From an uncultured Spartobacteria bacterium (GTDB taxonomy: Bacteria > Verrucomicrobiota > Verrucomicrobiia > Chthoniobacterales > Chthoniobacteraceae), in contig CAIYUV010000181.1 in the NCBI GenBank assembly GCA_903929475.1, positions 1 through 42,911 of the forward strand: DNA of 42,911 nt. The letters run 5' to 3'. The notes under the pieces were generated by a model, which saw only the letters and a list, made by a program, of their open reading frames with translations, ran no database searches and was not told where the DNA came from. Positions 1-9,542 of this stretch are shown here, piece by piece (the stretch's first letter is position 1; every line of letters begins with the position of its first letter). The translations under genes were made by a program, and so were the position numbers.

Positions 1-6
1 AACGCT

Positions 7-2304
7 CTATTCCACGAGGATGGCCAGATCGACCCACTGCCCCTTCCCGCCTTCGTGGGAGTGGACGGAGATGGTGTTGGTGCCTTTCTTCAGCGCCTTT
101 TGCATCTGCTCGGTGACGGAGCACAGGTAGTAGCCCTTGGAGCCTTTCACGCTCAGAATCTTCTGTCCGTTGATATAGATTTCCGTGCTGTCGTTGTGGC
201 GAATCACCACGGCGCCGTTTATTAAATCACCACCGTCGTATTCGAAGGTTTTGCGGAAATAGATCTCCGGAGTTTTCCATTCGGCACGTGTGTGATTTCC
301 GTTGCCGAAGGGCGCAAGGCCGGTCTTCCACGCACTGTCGTCGAACCCTTCATTGAGCCAGCCGTCTGGAGGCGTTTCGGTGCTGTAGCGGTAGGGTGTG
401 CTGAGCTTGCCATCCTGCACGGCACCAATCAGCACTTTCCACTTGGCGGTGATGGTATTCACGGTCGGCGGTGGTGCCATCGGCTCGTTGCGCTCGTAGG
501 CTGCCTGCCGCGCGGTGAAGTCGTGCAGTTTCTTCACATCGAACTTCGGTTTGCGGTCGTAGTAGTAGAGGCCGTTTCTTTCCTGCTCGATGTCGGTGAG
601 CTGCGTGTAGCAGAAACCGAACAGATTCGGATTATCGAGCATGGCATCCATGGTTCCCTTGTAGCGGGCGTAAAACTCCTCGAGGGTCGTCGGCCCCTTG
701 CCGTAACTCCAGCCGCCCTCGGTGGCCCAGCCAATGCCGCCAATTTCACTGATCATGAACGGCACGCCGCGATCCGCGTTTGATGCCGATGGATTGAAAT
801 AGCGCGAGGGTGGATACGGCCCTTCGGGTGGTGCGAAGAAAAAATTCATCCATCGCTTGCGGAGGTGCTCCGGCTCCGGGGTGTAATCATGCGAATCCCG
901 GACTTCCGGATGCGGAAGCGTGTGCGTCCAGCCGCTGGCTTCGAGTGCGGGCCGCGTCGGGTCAATGGCCTTGGTGATGTTCCAGATCATCTGTTGCAGT
1001 TCGCCAGACGACTCGAAGTTTTCATTGAAGGCGCACCAGCCGACGATGGCTGGATGATTCCGGTCGCGTAGCAGGATCTCCGTCCATTCATTCACGACAG
1101 CGGAAAATCCTTCGCGCTGGTTGCCGTATCCGGCGTTGGGATATTCGCCCCAGACCAGGTAACCAAGTTTGTCGGCCCAGTAGAGAAAGCGCGGCTCGAA
1201 CACCTTCTGGTGCAACCGCGCGCCGTTGTATCCGCAGGCCATGCTCATTTCGATGTCCGCTTTCAGCGCAGCATCCGACGGCGCAGTCCAGAGCCCGTCG
1301 GGATAGAAACCCTGGTCGAGAATCAGACGTTGAAAAACCGGCTTCCCGTTGATGAGGATCTTGCGTCCCTCGATGGTGATCTTGCGCAGTCCGAAATAAC
1401 TTTTCAGTTCGTCAACCTTCGTGTCGCCGCTGAAAAGCGTGAACTTGAGATCGTAGAGGAAGGGCGAGCCGGGCTCCCAAAGCTTTTTCATTTTGAGAGG
1501 AATGACCAAGCGCGCCTGCCATGCCCCGGCGGCTTTGTCAGAGCCGACCGACTGGCCATCAGCAAATGCATCTGCGGTGAGCGACAGCTCCTTGTCCGCT
1601 CCGTTGATTTTCACATCAATGAGCACCCGCGAGTTGTCGGGATCGGGCACCACCGAAATGTATTCGACAAACGACGACCCCACGGCTTCCAGCCACACCG
1701 ACTGCCAGATGCCGGTGGTGCGTGTGTAGAAACAGCTAAAGCTCTTGTCCCCGCATTGTTTCCCGCAGGGCTGGAGGCCGCTCCACATGTCGTCGAGCAC
1801 CTTCACGACCACTTCGTTGGGTCCGTCCTTGAGGAGCTTCGATATTTCAAAACTGAACTCCACATTCTCGCCGACGTGCGTCCCGGCGAGTTGGCCATTG
1901 ATGTAAACCCAAGCTCTGTAATCCACGCCTCCAAAATGAATGCGCACCCGCTTGCCTTTCATCGCCTGCGGTATCTCGAAGGTGCGGCGATACCACACAT
2001 CCTTGAGCTTCTCAGAATTGCCCAGACCGATGCCGGATAATTTACTCTCCGGACAAAACGGCACGACGATTCTGGCGTTGAGATCCCTGCCATAAGTCAG
2101 CCCCCGCGATTCACCGTCCGCCGCCTTGTCATTCTCGAACTGCCACTCGCCGTTCAGTGTCATCCAGTTCTCACGCTGCTGGTCAGGCCTCGGATGCTCC
2201 GGGCGCGGCACGTCAGCCAATGCGCTGAAGGCACCAGCGAAGATGGCGACCATCGTCGCAATTGCTGAAATGAAATCATTCAAACGCTTTTGTTTTTCTC
2301 TCAT
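7..2304 (-). CDS. Secreted glycoside hydrolase family 2 protein (beta-galactosidase/glucuronidase-like)
   Basis: A 765-residue enzyme predicted to hydrolyse beta-linked sugars outside the cytoplasm. The N-terminus carries a signal peptide (basic MREKQKR, then a hydrophobic stretch ending in ALA). A jelly-roll sugar-binding domain follows (about residues 40-215), with a GH2 immunoglobulin-like domain and a TIM barrel. The acid/base glutamate is E428 in the motif FNENFES, and the likely nucleophile is E520 in MISEIGG. The last 110 or so residues form a second galactose-binding-like domain (FDDSAWKTG ... EIYINGQKI). The ATG at 2304 is preferred over one 69 bases upstream because it starts the signal peptide and has GGAAAA about nine bases before it. 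The substrate cannot be read from sequence; beta-galactoside, beta-glucuronide or beta-mannoside are all possible. No transporter or regulator lies beside it. Confidence 0.88.
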   Translation of the reverse strand: MREKQKRLNDFISAIATMVAIFAGAFSALADVPRPEHPRPDQQRENWMTLNGEWQFENDKAADGESRGLTYGRDLNARIVVPFCPESKLSGIGLGNSEKLKDVWYRRTFEIPQAMKGKRVRIHFGGVDYRAWVYINGQLAGTHVGENVEFSFEISKLLKDGPNEVVVKVLDDMWSGLQPCGKQCGDKSFSCFYTRTTGIWQSVWLEAVGSSFVEYISVVPDPDNSRVLIDVKINGADKELSLTADAFADGQSVGSDKAAGAWQARLVIPLKMKKLWEPGSPFLYDLKFTLFSGDTKVDELKSYFGLRKITIEGRKILINGKPVFQRLILDQGFYPDGLWTAPSDAALKADIEMSMACGYNGARLHQKVFEPRFLYWADKLGYLVWGEYPNAGYGNQREGFSAVVNEWTEILLRDRNHPAIVGWCAFNENFESSGELQQMIWNITKAIDPTRPALEASGWTHTLPHPEVRDSHDYTPEPEHLRKRWMNFFFAPPEGPYPPSRYFNPSASNADRGVPFMISEIGGIGWATEGGWSYGKGPTTLEEFYARYKGTMDAMLDNPNLFGFCYTQLTDIEQERNGLYYYDRKPKFDVKKLHDFTARQAAYERNEPMAPPPTVNTITAKWKVLIGAVQDGKLSTPYRYSTETPPDGWLNEGFDDSAWKTGLAPFGNGNHTRAEWKTPEIYFRKTFEYDGGDLINGAVVIRHNDSTEIYINGQKILSVKGSKGYYLCSVTEQMQKALKKGTNTISVHSHEGGKGQWVDLAILVE

Positions 2305-2451
2305 AATGTTTTTTCCATTTCGGCCACTCGGCATGACCTCGAATAAGATCATTTGAGCGCCGCTCGACAACAATACGAGAAGATTGCGGCTTCTCGATCA
2401 GTCAACACGCTCGACACGTAGCGTGTTTTGCCAGAAGTTGCGCACCACTAC

Positions 2452-2533
2452 GCCGAGGTGGCGAAATTGGCAGACGCGCCAGACTTAGGATCTGGTTCCG
2501 AAAGGAGTAGGGGTTCAAGTCCCCTCCTCGGCA
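2452..2533 (+). tRNA. tRNA-Leu, anticodon UAG
   Basis: Acceptor arms GCCGAGG (2452-2458) and CCTCGGC (2526-2532) pair perfectly, followed by discriminator A2533. The anticodon stem CCAGA/TCTGG encloses the loop CTTAGGA with anticodon TAG at 2486-2488, which reads CUN leucine codons. A long variable arm (TTCC GAAA GGA) marks a class II tRNA. The T-loop GGTTCAAGTCC is canonical. The 3' CCA is not encoded. The 3' end lies antisense to the last codons of the convergent YdjM-like gene. Confidence 0.97.
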
Positions 2534-3069
2534 CTTCCCTTCACGCCTCTCGCATTGATACGCAGTGCTGTGCCGAAGAGGGCAACAAGCAAGCACGGGA
2601 GCCACACGGTGAGAAGTTCCGACCTCAGCACAGCCAGTCCGCGCTCTGAGAAAAATCCGGCGCCGATGGGAGAGACTTCGATCCATTGCGCGGGGAAAAA
2701 ATAGCGGTGGCTGGAAAATGGCGCGAAGAATCCGACGCCGAGGCCGCCGTTCGTCAGTGCATCCAGCAGTCCGTGCGAGATGGTCGCGAAGAGTAGAAAC
2801 AGAAAAGTCGTCCACGGGCGTTCGCGTCCGATTTTTGAGCCGTAGCGAAAAGCCAGCGCGACCAGCAGCGCGAAGAGAATCGAGTGCGAAAAACCGCGAT
2901 GACCGAAGATGGATTCGTAAGGGACGCCCAGCTTGAACATCGCCACATCCGCATCCGGTAGAATCGCGCAGAGCACTCCAAACTCCATCAAGCGCGCAGG
3001 AATCACCCCACGCCCAAGCACGACGCCGATTGTCAGCGGAACAGCAGGATGCGTGAGGATCGTGGCCAC
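2515..3069 (-). CDS. YdjM-like membrane-bound metal-dependent hydrolase
   Basis: A 184-residue integral membrane protein of the YdjM/LexA-binding inner-membrane hydrolase family (the PF04307 type). Putative metal ligands stand out: H7 near the start, LPDAD at 38-42, HRGFSHS at 57-63 and HGLLDALT at 99-106. Hydrophobic segments surround these motifs, and another membrane segment lies near 150-170 before a short polar tail. The start is GTG with GGAG about five bases upstream. Physiological substrates of this family are poorly known. The stop codon lies inside the tRNA-Leu gene on the opposite strand, so the last six codons overlap the tRNA 3' end. Confidence 0.8.
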   Translation of the reverse strand: MATILTHPAVPLTIGVVLGRGVIPARLMEFGVLCAILPDADVAMFKLGVPYESIFGHRGFSHSILFALLVALAFRYGSKIGRERPWTTFLFLLFATISHGLLDALTNGGLGVGFFAPFSSHRYFFPAQWIEVSPIGAGFFSERGLAVLRSELLTVWLPCLLVALFGTALRINARGVKGSAEEGT

Positions 3070-3128
3070 GCCGCTCCACTAACAGAACCCACGTAAAAGA
3101 ACGAGGTTTTGGTTGTGAGTTAATTTAG

Positions 3129-3205
3129 AAACCAGGAAGCCAGGAAAGAACTGGCAGCCGGTTCATCCCATAGGTGCGACAATTTTCCTGCCTTCCTGCC
3201 TTCCT
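3129..3205. repeat. Imperfect inverted repeat, possible terminator
   Basis: AGGAAGCCAGGAAA (3134-3147) and TTTCCTGCCTTCCT (3184-3197) can pair at 13 of 14 positions around a loop of about 36 bases. The right arm itself is a tandem of CCTGCCTT units. It lies 24 bases beyond the stop of the macroglobulin gene, which is read leftward, so it could end that transcript. There is no clean T-tract, so a dispersed repeat family is equally possible. Confidence 0.4.
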
Positions 3206-3228
3206 AATTAAAACAGAACAATTTTCAC

Positions 3229-6200
3229 CTACTCCGCATCCACCCACAGGCTCTCCGAGTGCCCGCCGAATTCCGGCGCATACATACACTCGATGCTCGC
3301 GAAACCCGTCTGGTAGCGGCCGCGATGCACGACGCGCGTGGTGTATTCAAAGACGTAATTTCCCTTCGGCAGATAAGAGATGAAGAAGTGGCTCGCGGTG
3401 TCGCGCGTCGTCTCGTAGTAGCCGAGGCCGTCCTGAAATTTGAATTGCGAAAGCACGTTCACCGGCTCGGTGCCGCTTCCGCGGTGATCCTTCAAATGCA
3501 CGTATTCCATGTCGCGGTCGGTGTGCAAGGTGATGCGCACGACCAGTTCGTCGCCGACTTTCACCGCGCCTTTCACCGCTTCGAGGACGGGGCCTTTCTT
3601 CGTGAGTTGTTTGGTGAAAGGCGCCTTCGTCAGTTTCAGCGGCGTGCCGTCGTAGGCGGTGACCTTCGCCATGTCTTCGAGATACTGCCAGTGGACGCCC
3701 CCCCACGAAACGCCCTTGTCGGTTTTCTTCAACGTGATGTGCCCCTGCTCCGGTTTCACTTCGCCGCGAGCGAATCGCTCTTCGTAAAAGCCGGTGCCTG
3801 CCTCGACTTTCTCGGGCTTGATCGCATTGCCCGCGAGCGAGACTTCCACGAGCGCATCCGATGCGAGCAGATTGTCGCCGCGCAGCAGCAGTGCGTAGAT
3901 GGCGTCGGCGGTCGCCTTCGTCGTCTTCCAGTCCTGTGTCTGCTTTTGTTTTAAGAGCCACACTTTGCATTCCTCGACCGCTTTTGCGTCATTCATCACT
4001 TCGTCGAACGCCTCAATCATCAGCGCCTGCGATTCGATGGGTGCGCGGAACCACGACCACGAGTGCTCCGTGTCGCGCCAGAACATCCCCATCTCCTCGT
4101 TGCTCACCGAGCGTTCATTCAGCGATTTCATGATTCCCACGGCGGCGTCCTTGTCACCGAAACGCTTCAGCGCGATGGCGAGATGGCCCTGCGGCTGGCG
4201 GTCGCCGAGCGCGAGCCAGTGCTTGCGCGCCTGCGCGAGGAAGTAATCCACCGCCTCCTTGTGCGCCGGTGCGATTGGTTTTTCCGCGAGGAAAAAACTG
4301 CGTCCGTAGAGATAGAACGCAATCGTGGGGCTGAGGTGATTGAGGTCGCGCTGATTCACCGGGATGTCGCGGTAGATGCGGTCAATCCATCCATCGAGCC
4401 GTGCGAGTGATTTGATTGCCGGTGCCGTGTCAATTTTCACACCGAGATGCCGCAGCCGTCCAAAGCCTGTCGTGATGTAGAGCGTGATATAGTCGTCCCC
4501 GTGATCCCCGGGGAACCATGGCCATGCACCGTCGGCATGCTGCATCTCCGCAAGCTTGCGCAATGTGCGCGCGGTCTCGTCGTTGAGGCGGTTGTCGTCG
4601 AAAAGGATGCCGACATTCCGCCGTGCCTGACTCTCGGATTTCGCCTGCTGCACCCACGGCGTTTCGTCGAGTAGCACGGACTTGATGTCCTGATTTTTCT
4701 CCAGCGGGCTGTCGAGTGCGGGTGTGCCTTTCCATTGATCAAACACCGCGTGGATTTTCGGGTCGGACGCCGAGATGTGACGCGCGAGCGCATTTGCGTA
4801 GAGGCGGTTGAACGTCTGCTCGCTGCACTCGTGCGGGAACTCCATGAGATACGGCAGCGCCATCACCGCATACCACGACGGGTTCGACACCATCTGCACC
4901 GTGAGGCTCTGCGATTTGAGCGTGTCGGATTTCACCGACTCGATGAGCCGCGTGAACTCGAACTTCTTCGTCTGCGCGCCGCGAATCGGCAGCGGCAGCG
5001 ACTCCGTCACGAGCGTGCGGCGCGACAGCACGGGCAGCAGGCCTTCTTCGCCGTCGGAAAGTTTTTCCGTCGAGCCGACCGCCTTGTAGCTGAGCGGCTC
5101 CGCACCGTCGGGCACCTTGAGCTTCCACGAAAAACTGCGCGACTCGTGCGACGGCAAATCGAATTCCTGATCCGTCACCGCGTTCGCAAAGTCGGCATCC
5201 ACCGTCTTGCCCGTGCGCGCGTTCGCGAGCGTGAGGCGCACTTTGCCCGCTTGTCGCGTGGCGGTTTGATTCGAGACTTTCACGGTAAATTCCAGCACGT
5301 CGCCCTCGCGCAGAAAGCGCGGCGGATTCGGCTGCACCATGATGTCCTTCGCGGTCACGACCTTGTCTTCGATATAGCCCGAGCGTAGTTCGCGGTCATG
5401 CGCGAAACCCATGAAACGCCACGTCGTCAGCGCCTCCGGCATCGTGAACTCCATCGCCACCGATCCATCCTCCCGCGCGATCAGTTGCGGGAAAAAGAAC
5501 GCGGTTTCGTTCAAGTTCTTCCTTGCGGATATCGTAGAAAGATCAAGAGCAGCGGACGGAGCACCTCCGCGAATCATCATTTGGAAAACCGGATCAGTTG
5601 CCACGCCAGCGATTGAAGTGATACCCGGAGCCAATGACTTCGCATTTTCTCCAGAGAGTAACGCATCAATCGCACTCGCACTGACACCCAGTTCACCGCT
5701 GCGATTTCCGTATAAATTCCCTTTCGCCATCGGTGCAGCCGCCATTGCGGCCATCGGCATTCCTGCACCTAGACCGCCAGCACCACTGCGGCCCATCATT
5801 ATGTCTGGCATAGGTGTGTCGTCCCAGTAGCCCCCCGCAATCATGTCGGGAAACCTGCGATAGGAAAACGACGCATCCTTTGTCTCATACATCCACTGCC
5901 CGTGCAGATGATTGAGCGGCTTCAGCACATTTTGGAACTGCATTCCCATCCGCGAGAAATCCTGCCGGAATACATTAAAAGCCTGCTGCCAGTTGTGCGG
6001 CTTGAATGCGTCGAGCGACTGGTCATAGAGCGCACACACCATCTCAGCGACGGCCTTCTTCGCATCCGGCCCGGTGACGACAGCGGTCCATGTCTCCTTC
6101 TGCGCTGGTTCCAGCTTCGAGGTGAAATGCTCCCACTTCACGGTCAGTTGCTTGTTGCTCCACGGCACGTCCACGCGCCGCGAAGTGAGATACGCGCGAT

Positions 6201-9200
6201 TCTCCCGCACCATCGTGACATGCAGCGTGAAACCGCCGCGCATCGCCTCGGTCACGGCCTTTTTCACCTGCTGTTGCGGCAGTCCGTTTTCCGTCCAGAA
6301 ACTTTGCAGCATTTTCCCGCGATGCTCGATCTCGATGAAAGCACGCGCCTGCGCGTAGCCCGTGCCCCACAGCGCCATGAACTCCGCCCCCGGCTCCAGC
6401 GTCCACTTCGGCGCGGCGACAATGTTTGGCACGTGCACCGCGAGCGCTTTGTTGTCGAGATTGAGCACGTTGAACTGCAACTGCGCGGTGACTTTTTTGC
6501 CGAAGTGATCCTTCGTTTCGAGCATCGCGCGATACGGCCCGGCGCCGAGCTTGAATGGGAGCGTCGCCTTGCCAGAGCCGTCAGTTTTGAAAGCGCCCTC
6601 CGCCGCGACTTCCCCGAGTTCCCACGAATTTGGATTTCCTGGGTCGACCTCGGGTTCCTTTGGCGCGAGCGGCTTTGCCCCGCGCCACGGCCTGCTGCGG
6701 CGCTCGGTGAGATTCGGACGCATGACCTGCGCGGGCTGCTTGAGCCGGTGAATTTTCACCGTGCCCTCCGCCGCCTGCCCCTCGCCATCGTTGGTCTGGG
6801 TGATTATCGCAATATCCACCGGCTTCATTGCTGTCTGCCATTCGTCCGCTGAGAGCGATGCCTTCAGTGCTGTGTAGCCGATGTTCACGCCGCGCTGTGC
6901 AGTCCGCGTCTCGCCGGTCGTGTCTGTCACGTCGGCGTGGACGGTGAATGAAAAAGTCGGCTCGTCCTTTTCCGAAACGGAGCGATCCGGCTTCGCTGGA
7001 AACTCCACGGCAAAAGTCCCGTCGTCCTTTGTCACCGTCGTGCCGTGTGCGATTTCCTGTGCAGCTTGCGACGGCATCGGACGCCACCAAAAACAGCGAC
7101 CCCACCAATCCGGAAACCGCACCTCGCGCACCACGCGCCAGCGCACCTTCGCACCGCCAATGGCCGCGCCCGTGTAAGCCGTCGCCTTGCCTTCGACGCC
7201 CACCTTTTCGCCCAACTTGCCCGGCACCTTTGGCGCTTCCACCGCCACCTGGAATTTCGGGCGCTTGTATTCCTCCACGCTCACGCTTGCCATGCCGTGC
7301 GGCGCGCCGGTCGTGCGAATCATCATCTGCCCCATGAGCCGGTCGCGCGGCGCGGTGAAGCTGCCGTTGAACGATCCGTAGTCATTTGCCTTGTGCTCCG
7401 CCTTCGCGATTTCCTTTCCGTTCGCATCGCTGAAAACCACCGTCACCGCCTGCCCGCCGAGCACCTTGTAGTTGTCATTGTCGCGGTCGGCGGAAATGCA
7501 GATGCCCTTGTAGCGAATCGTCTGCCCCGGACGATAGAGTGAGCGGTCGGTGAAAAAGATCGTCTGCGTCTGTAAATCGCGCTGTCTGTTCTGCCGCCAT
7601 AACTGAAAAGCATCACTCGTCGCCAGACGCTGGTTTTTAAAAGTGGCGAGCGCCAATACCATGCGGTCTTGCGGAGCCTTTGCTGAGAAGATCCCGTTCG
7701 CGTCCGTCTTCACCGTGTCCGCCGGGCTGAAGCCATTATCTCTCCCGACCCAAAGTTGCACATCCACACCTTCGACGGGCTGCCCCGAATTCGCATCGAG
7801 CACAAAGCCCTCCGCCTTTCCAGCACCCTGCTCCGAGCGCATCACAATCGCGAGGTCGCTCACCCAACAATCGGTGAAAGTAACGACGTTGTTGTTCTCG
7901 CGGAAGCCCAGATCGTGGCTCGCAATCAGAAAGTAGAAGCCCGGTTTCAAATCCTTCGGAACCTCGACTTCCTCCACGCGCTCGCGGAAATCCGGCGTCG
8001 GCGGCAATTTCGCCGACCATGATTTTTCCGGCTTCGCTGCGAGCAACGCCTTGCGTTCATTGTCATCGAGCCATTGGAAATTCCCGTTCCGCTTCAAGCG
8101 CTCCGTCCACTCCGCACTCACAACACGGAAATGAATCTCGCTGAGATTGCGGTAGCGAATGGAGATCGGGCTGTGCGGCGCATTCCACACACGCTCGATG
8201 CTCACCTGCGATGACTTCGCCTCGATCTCCTGGATGAGATTGAAGCAGAGCCTTCCGCCGATGCTGGCGGGGAAAGCCCCCGCGCCCTGTTTTGCAATCT
8301 TGTGCGCCTCCGCCGATTCATCCTCTCCTACGAGCACCTGCGCCCACTCCGCACGCGCCCACGCAGAAAGTTCGTGGTCGGCCCACTGCTCCGCGAAATG
8401 TTTCAGCGCCGTCTTGTGCCGTGCGCTTTTCTCCTCGCCCGTCGCGTAATTTTTTCCGAGCCGAATGCGCTCAAGGTCGCAATGCAACAGCGCCGACTTT
8501 TCCGCGTCCTCCGAGTGGAAGCGCAGCAGCGACTGGTAAAGCTGCACCGCCTTCACCTTGTTTGCGTCGCCCTTCGGCTCCCACTTCAAAAATTCCTCCG
8601 TCGTTCCAAACACCGGCCCGTCCGCATCGAGTTCAAATTCATCCTCCGCCTTTGCCGCCGCCTGCTCCCCCGATGCGTAAAAAGCCAGCGCCTCGTGAGC
8701 GAGGAAATCGTAGAGCGTGGGCCGATACGTGTCCGGCACCGTGCCTTTTTCCAACAGCGCGTCGAAAGTCCCCACCGCGATTTTCTTCAACTCCACATCC
8801 GCCGCGAGCGCCTTCGCGAAATGCTTGTCAATCTCCGTGAACAGCCTCGGTAAATCCCAAGTCGTAATGTCCATTCCCGGCGCCGCCGCCGTCTGCGTGC
8901 GCTGCATAAGGCGATATCGGTTCTGTTGGAAATACTGCCAATACCAGTCCGCAAGAATCGCCTCCATCACCGGCAGCATTTCCTTCGGCGCCTTCGCCAT
9001 TTCCGCCTCCATGCGGAAGATTTTTTCCTCCGGCTTCCCGCCCTGCACCATGCCTTCGTAGTTGATGCGCGTGGCGATTGCCTTGATCGCCTCGGGCCAC
9101 GCCTTTTCCTTCATCGAGGCGTCCACAATCGGCGCGAGTTTTTCAATGGCCGTTTTCGGGAGGCCCTTGTTTGCCGCGTCCTCGACCTCCTTCCACATTG

Positions 9201-9276
9201 CATCACGGCCACCTGCTGCGAAGAGCGTAATCGGAAAAAGAAGAATGGCCAGCACGAGATTGGTTCGGATTTTCAT
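3229..9276 (-). CDS. Alpha-2-macroglobulin family protein with thioester motif
   Basis: A 2015-residue bacterial alpha-2-macroglobulin, a periplasmic protease trap. The start at 9276 gives MKIRTNLVLAILLF...LFAAGG, a type I signal peptide with no lipobox cysteine. The N-terminal few hundred residues are helical and TPR-like. A carboxypeptidase-regulatory-like beta domain follows (AEGFVLDANSG ...), then the MG2 domain (YRPGQTIRYKG). Next come further macroglobulin domains and the A2M domain (EALTTWRFMGFAHD). The thioester motif C-S-E-Q begins at residue 1484, inside the usual helical thioester domain, and the C-terminus ends in the family-typical MYAPEFGGHSES. A Met/Gly/Ala-rich low-complexity stretch (about nt 5550-5830) sits where the protease bait region belongs. 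The usual partner pbpC is not adjacent. The full length argues against decay. Confidence 0.92.
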   Translation of the reverse strand: MKIRTNLVLAILLFPITLFAAGGRDAMWKEVEDAANKGLPKTAIEKLAPIVDASMKEKAWPEAIKAIATRINYEGMVQGGKPEEKIFRMEAEMAKAPKEMLPVMEAILADWYWQYFQQNRYRLMQRTQTAAAPGMDITTWDLPRLFTEIDKHFAKALAADVELKKIAVGTFDALLEKGTVPDTYRPTLYDFLAHEALAFYASGEQAAAKAEDEFELDADGPVFGTTEEFLKWEPKGDANKVKAVQLYQSLLRFHSEDAEKSALLHCDLERIRLGKNYATGEEKSARHKTALKHFAEQWADHELSAWARAEWAQVLVGEDESAEAHKIAKQGAGAFPASIGGRLCFNLIQEIEAKSSQVSIERVWNAPHSPISIRYRNLSEIHFRVVSAEWTERLKRNGNFQWLDDNERKALLAAKPEKSWSAKLPPTPDFRERVEEVEVPKDLKPGFYFLIASHDLGFRENNNVVTFTDCWVSDLAIVMRSEQGAGKAEGFVLDANSGQPVEGVDVQLWVGRDNGFSPADTVKTDANGIFSAKAPQDRMVLALATFKNQRLATSDAFQLWRQNRQRDLQTQTIFFTDRSLYRPGQTIRYKGICISADRDNDNYKVLGGQAVTVVFSDANGKEIAKAEHKANDYGSFNGSFTAPRDRLMGQMMIRTTGAPHGMASVSVEEYKRPKFQVAVEAPKVPGKLGEKVGVEGKATAYTGAAIGGAKVRWRVVREVRFPDWWGRCFWWRPMPSQAAQEIAHGTTVTKDDGTFAVEFPAKPDRSVSEKDEPTFSFTVHADVTDTTGETRTAQRGVNIGYTALKASLSADEWQTAMKPVDIAIITQTNDGEGQAAEGTVKIHRLKQPAQVMRPNLTERRSRPWRGAKPLAPKEPEVDPGNPNSWELGEVAAEGAFKTDGSGKATLPFKLGAGPYRAMLETKDHFGKKVTAQLQFNVLNLDNKALAVHVPNIVAAPKWTLEPGAEFMALWGTGYAQARAFIEIEHRGKMLQSFWTENGLPQQQVKKAVTEAMRGGFTLHVTMVRENRAYLTSRRVDVPWSNKQLTVKWEHFTSKLEPAQKETWTAVVTGPDAKKAVAEMVCALYDQSLDAFKPHNWQQAFNVFRQDFSRMGMQFQNVLKPLNHLHGQWMYETKDASFSYRRFPDMIAGGYWDDTPMPDIMMGRSGAGGLGAGMPMAAMAAAPMAKGNLYGNRSGELGVSASAIDALLSGENAKSLAPGITSIAGVATDPVFQMMIRGGAPSAALDLSTISARKNLNETAFFFPQLIAREDGSVAMEFTMPEALTTWRFMGFAHDRELRSGYIEDKVVTAKDIMVQPNPPRFLREGDVLEFTVKVSNQTATRQAGKVRLTLANARTGKTVDADFANAVTDQEFDLPSHESRSFSWKLKVPDGAEPLSYKAVGSTEKLSDGEEGLLPVLSRRTLVTESLPLPIRGAQTKKFEFTRLIESVKSDTLKSQSLTVQMVSNPSWYAVMALPYLMEFPHECSEQTFNRLYANALARHISASDPKIHAVFDQWKGTPALDSPLEKNQDIKSVLLDETPWVQQAKSESQARRNVGILFDDNRLNDETARTLRKLAEMQHADGAWPWFPGDHGDDYITLYITTGFGRLRHLGVKIDTAPAIKSLARLDGWIDRIYRDIPVNQRDLNHLSPTIAFYLYGRSFFLAEKPIAPAHKEAVDYFLAQARKHWLALGDRQPQGHLAIALKRFGDKDAAVGIMKSLNERSVSNEEMGMFWRDTEHSWSWFRAPIESQALMIEAFDEVMNDAKAVEECKVWLLKQKQTQDWKTTKATADAIYALLLRGDNLLASDALVEVSLAGNAIKPEKVEAGTGFYEERFARGEVKPEQGHITLKKTDKGVSWGGVHWQYLEDMAKVTAYDGTPLKLTKAPFTKQLTKKGPVLEAVKGAVKVGDELVVRITLHTDRDMEYVHLKDHRGSGTEPVNVLSQFKFQDGLGYYETTRDTASHFFISYLPKGNYVFEYTTRVVHRGRYQTGFASIECMYAPEFGGHSESLWVDAE

Positions 9277-9542
9277 AGGGAGTTGGATTGGATGATTGCG
9301 TCTTGTCGAATGAGGGAAGCGGCAGGATGAAATCATGTCTCACTGCAGATTGAACTGCAATTTTCAGTTATCCCGCCGCGCCCGGCGCACGCATCTTCGC
9401 CAAAATCGCACCCCGTGTGTCACGGCCACGTGCGTGTTTTGTAAAAGAAATGTCAACGCGCGCGCCCGGTTGTTTCCGCCATCGGACGAATTTCTCACTT
9501 CCGCCTTCCCGCCGCCGCTCCGGCTTTCTACAAAGCGGGCGG
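9277..9542. promoter_or_regulatory. Divergent intergenic region between macroglobulin gene and parA
   Basis: This 266-base gap separates two divergently transcribed genes and must hold both promoters. I see no confident -10/-35 pair. A short inverted repeat (TGCAG ... CTGCA, near 9344-9360) and a CACGTG core (near 9428) are present, but the latter does not extend to the parS consensus. No small gene was found. Confidence 0.35.

Noticed and set aside
2402-3079. Alternative minus-strand frame of 225 codons overlapping the YdjM-like gene
   Set aside because: It is Arg/Ser/Cys-rich and lacks motifs, runs through the tRNA gene, and the other frame has clear membrane segments and HRGFSHS/HGLLDAL signatures.
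5902-6852. Plus-strand frame of 316 codons inside the macroglobulin gene
   Set aside because: His/Arg/Leu-rich antisense shadow of macroglobulin domains; no start signal or domain.
9420-9445. Possible parS site (CACGTG core) upstream of parA
   Set aside because: Only the central hexamer matches; the flanking TGTT and AACA arms of the consensus are absent.
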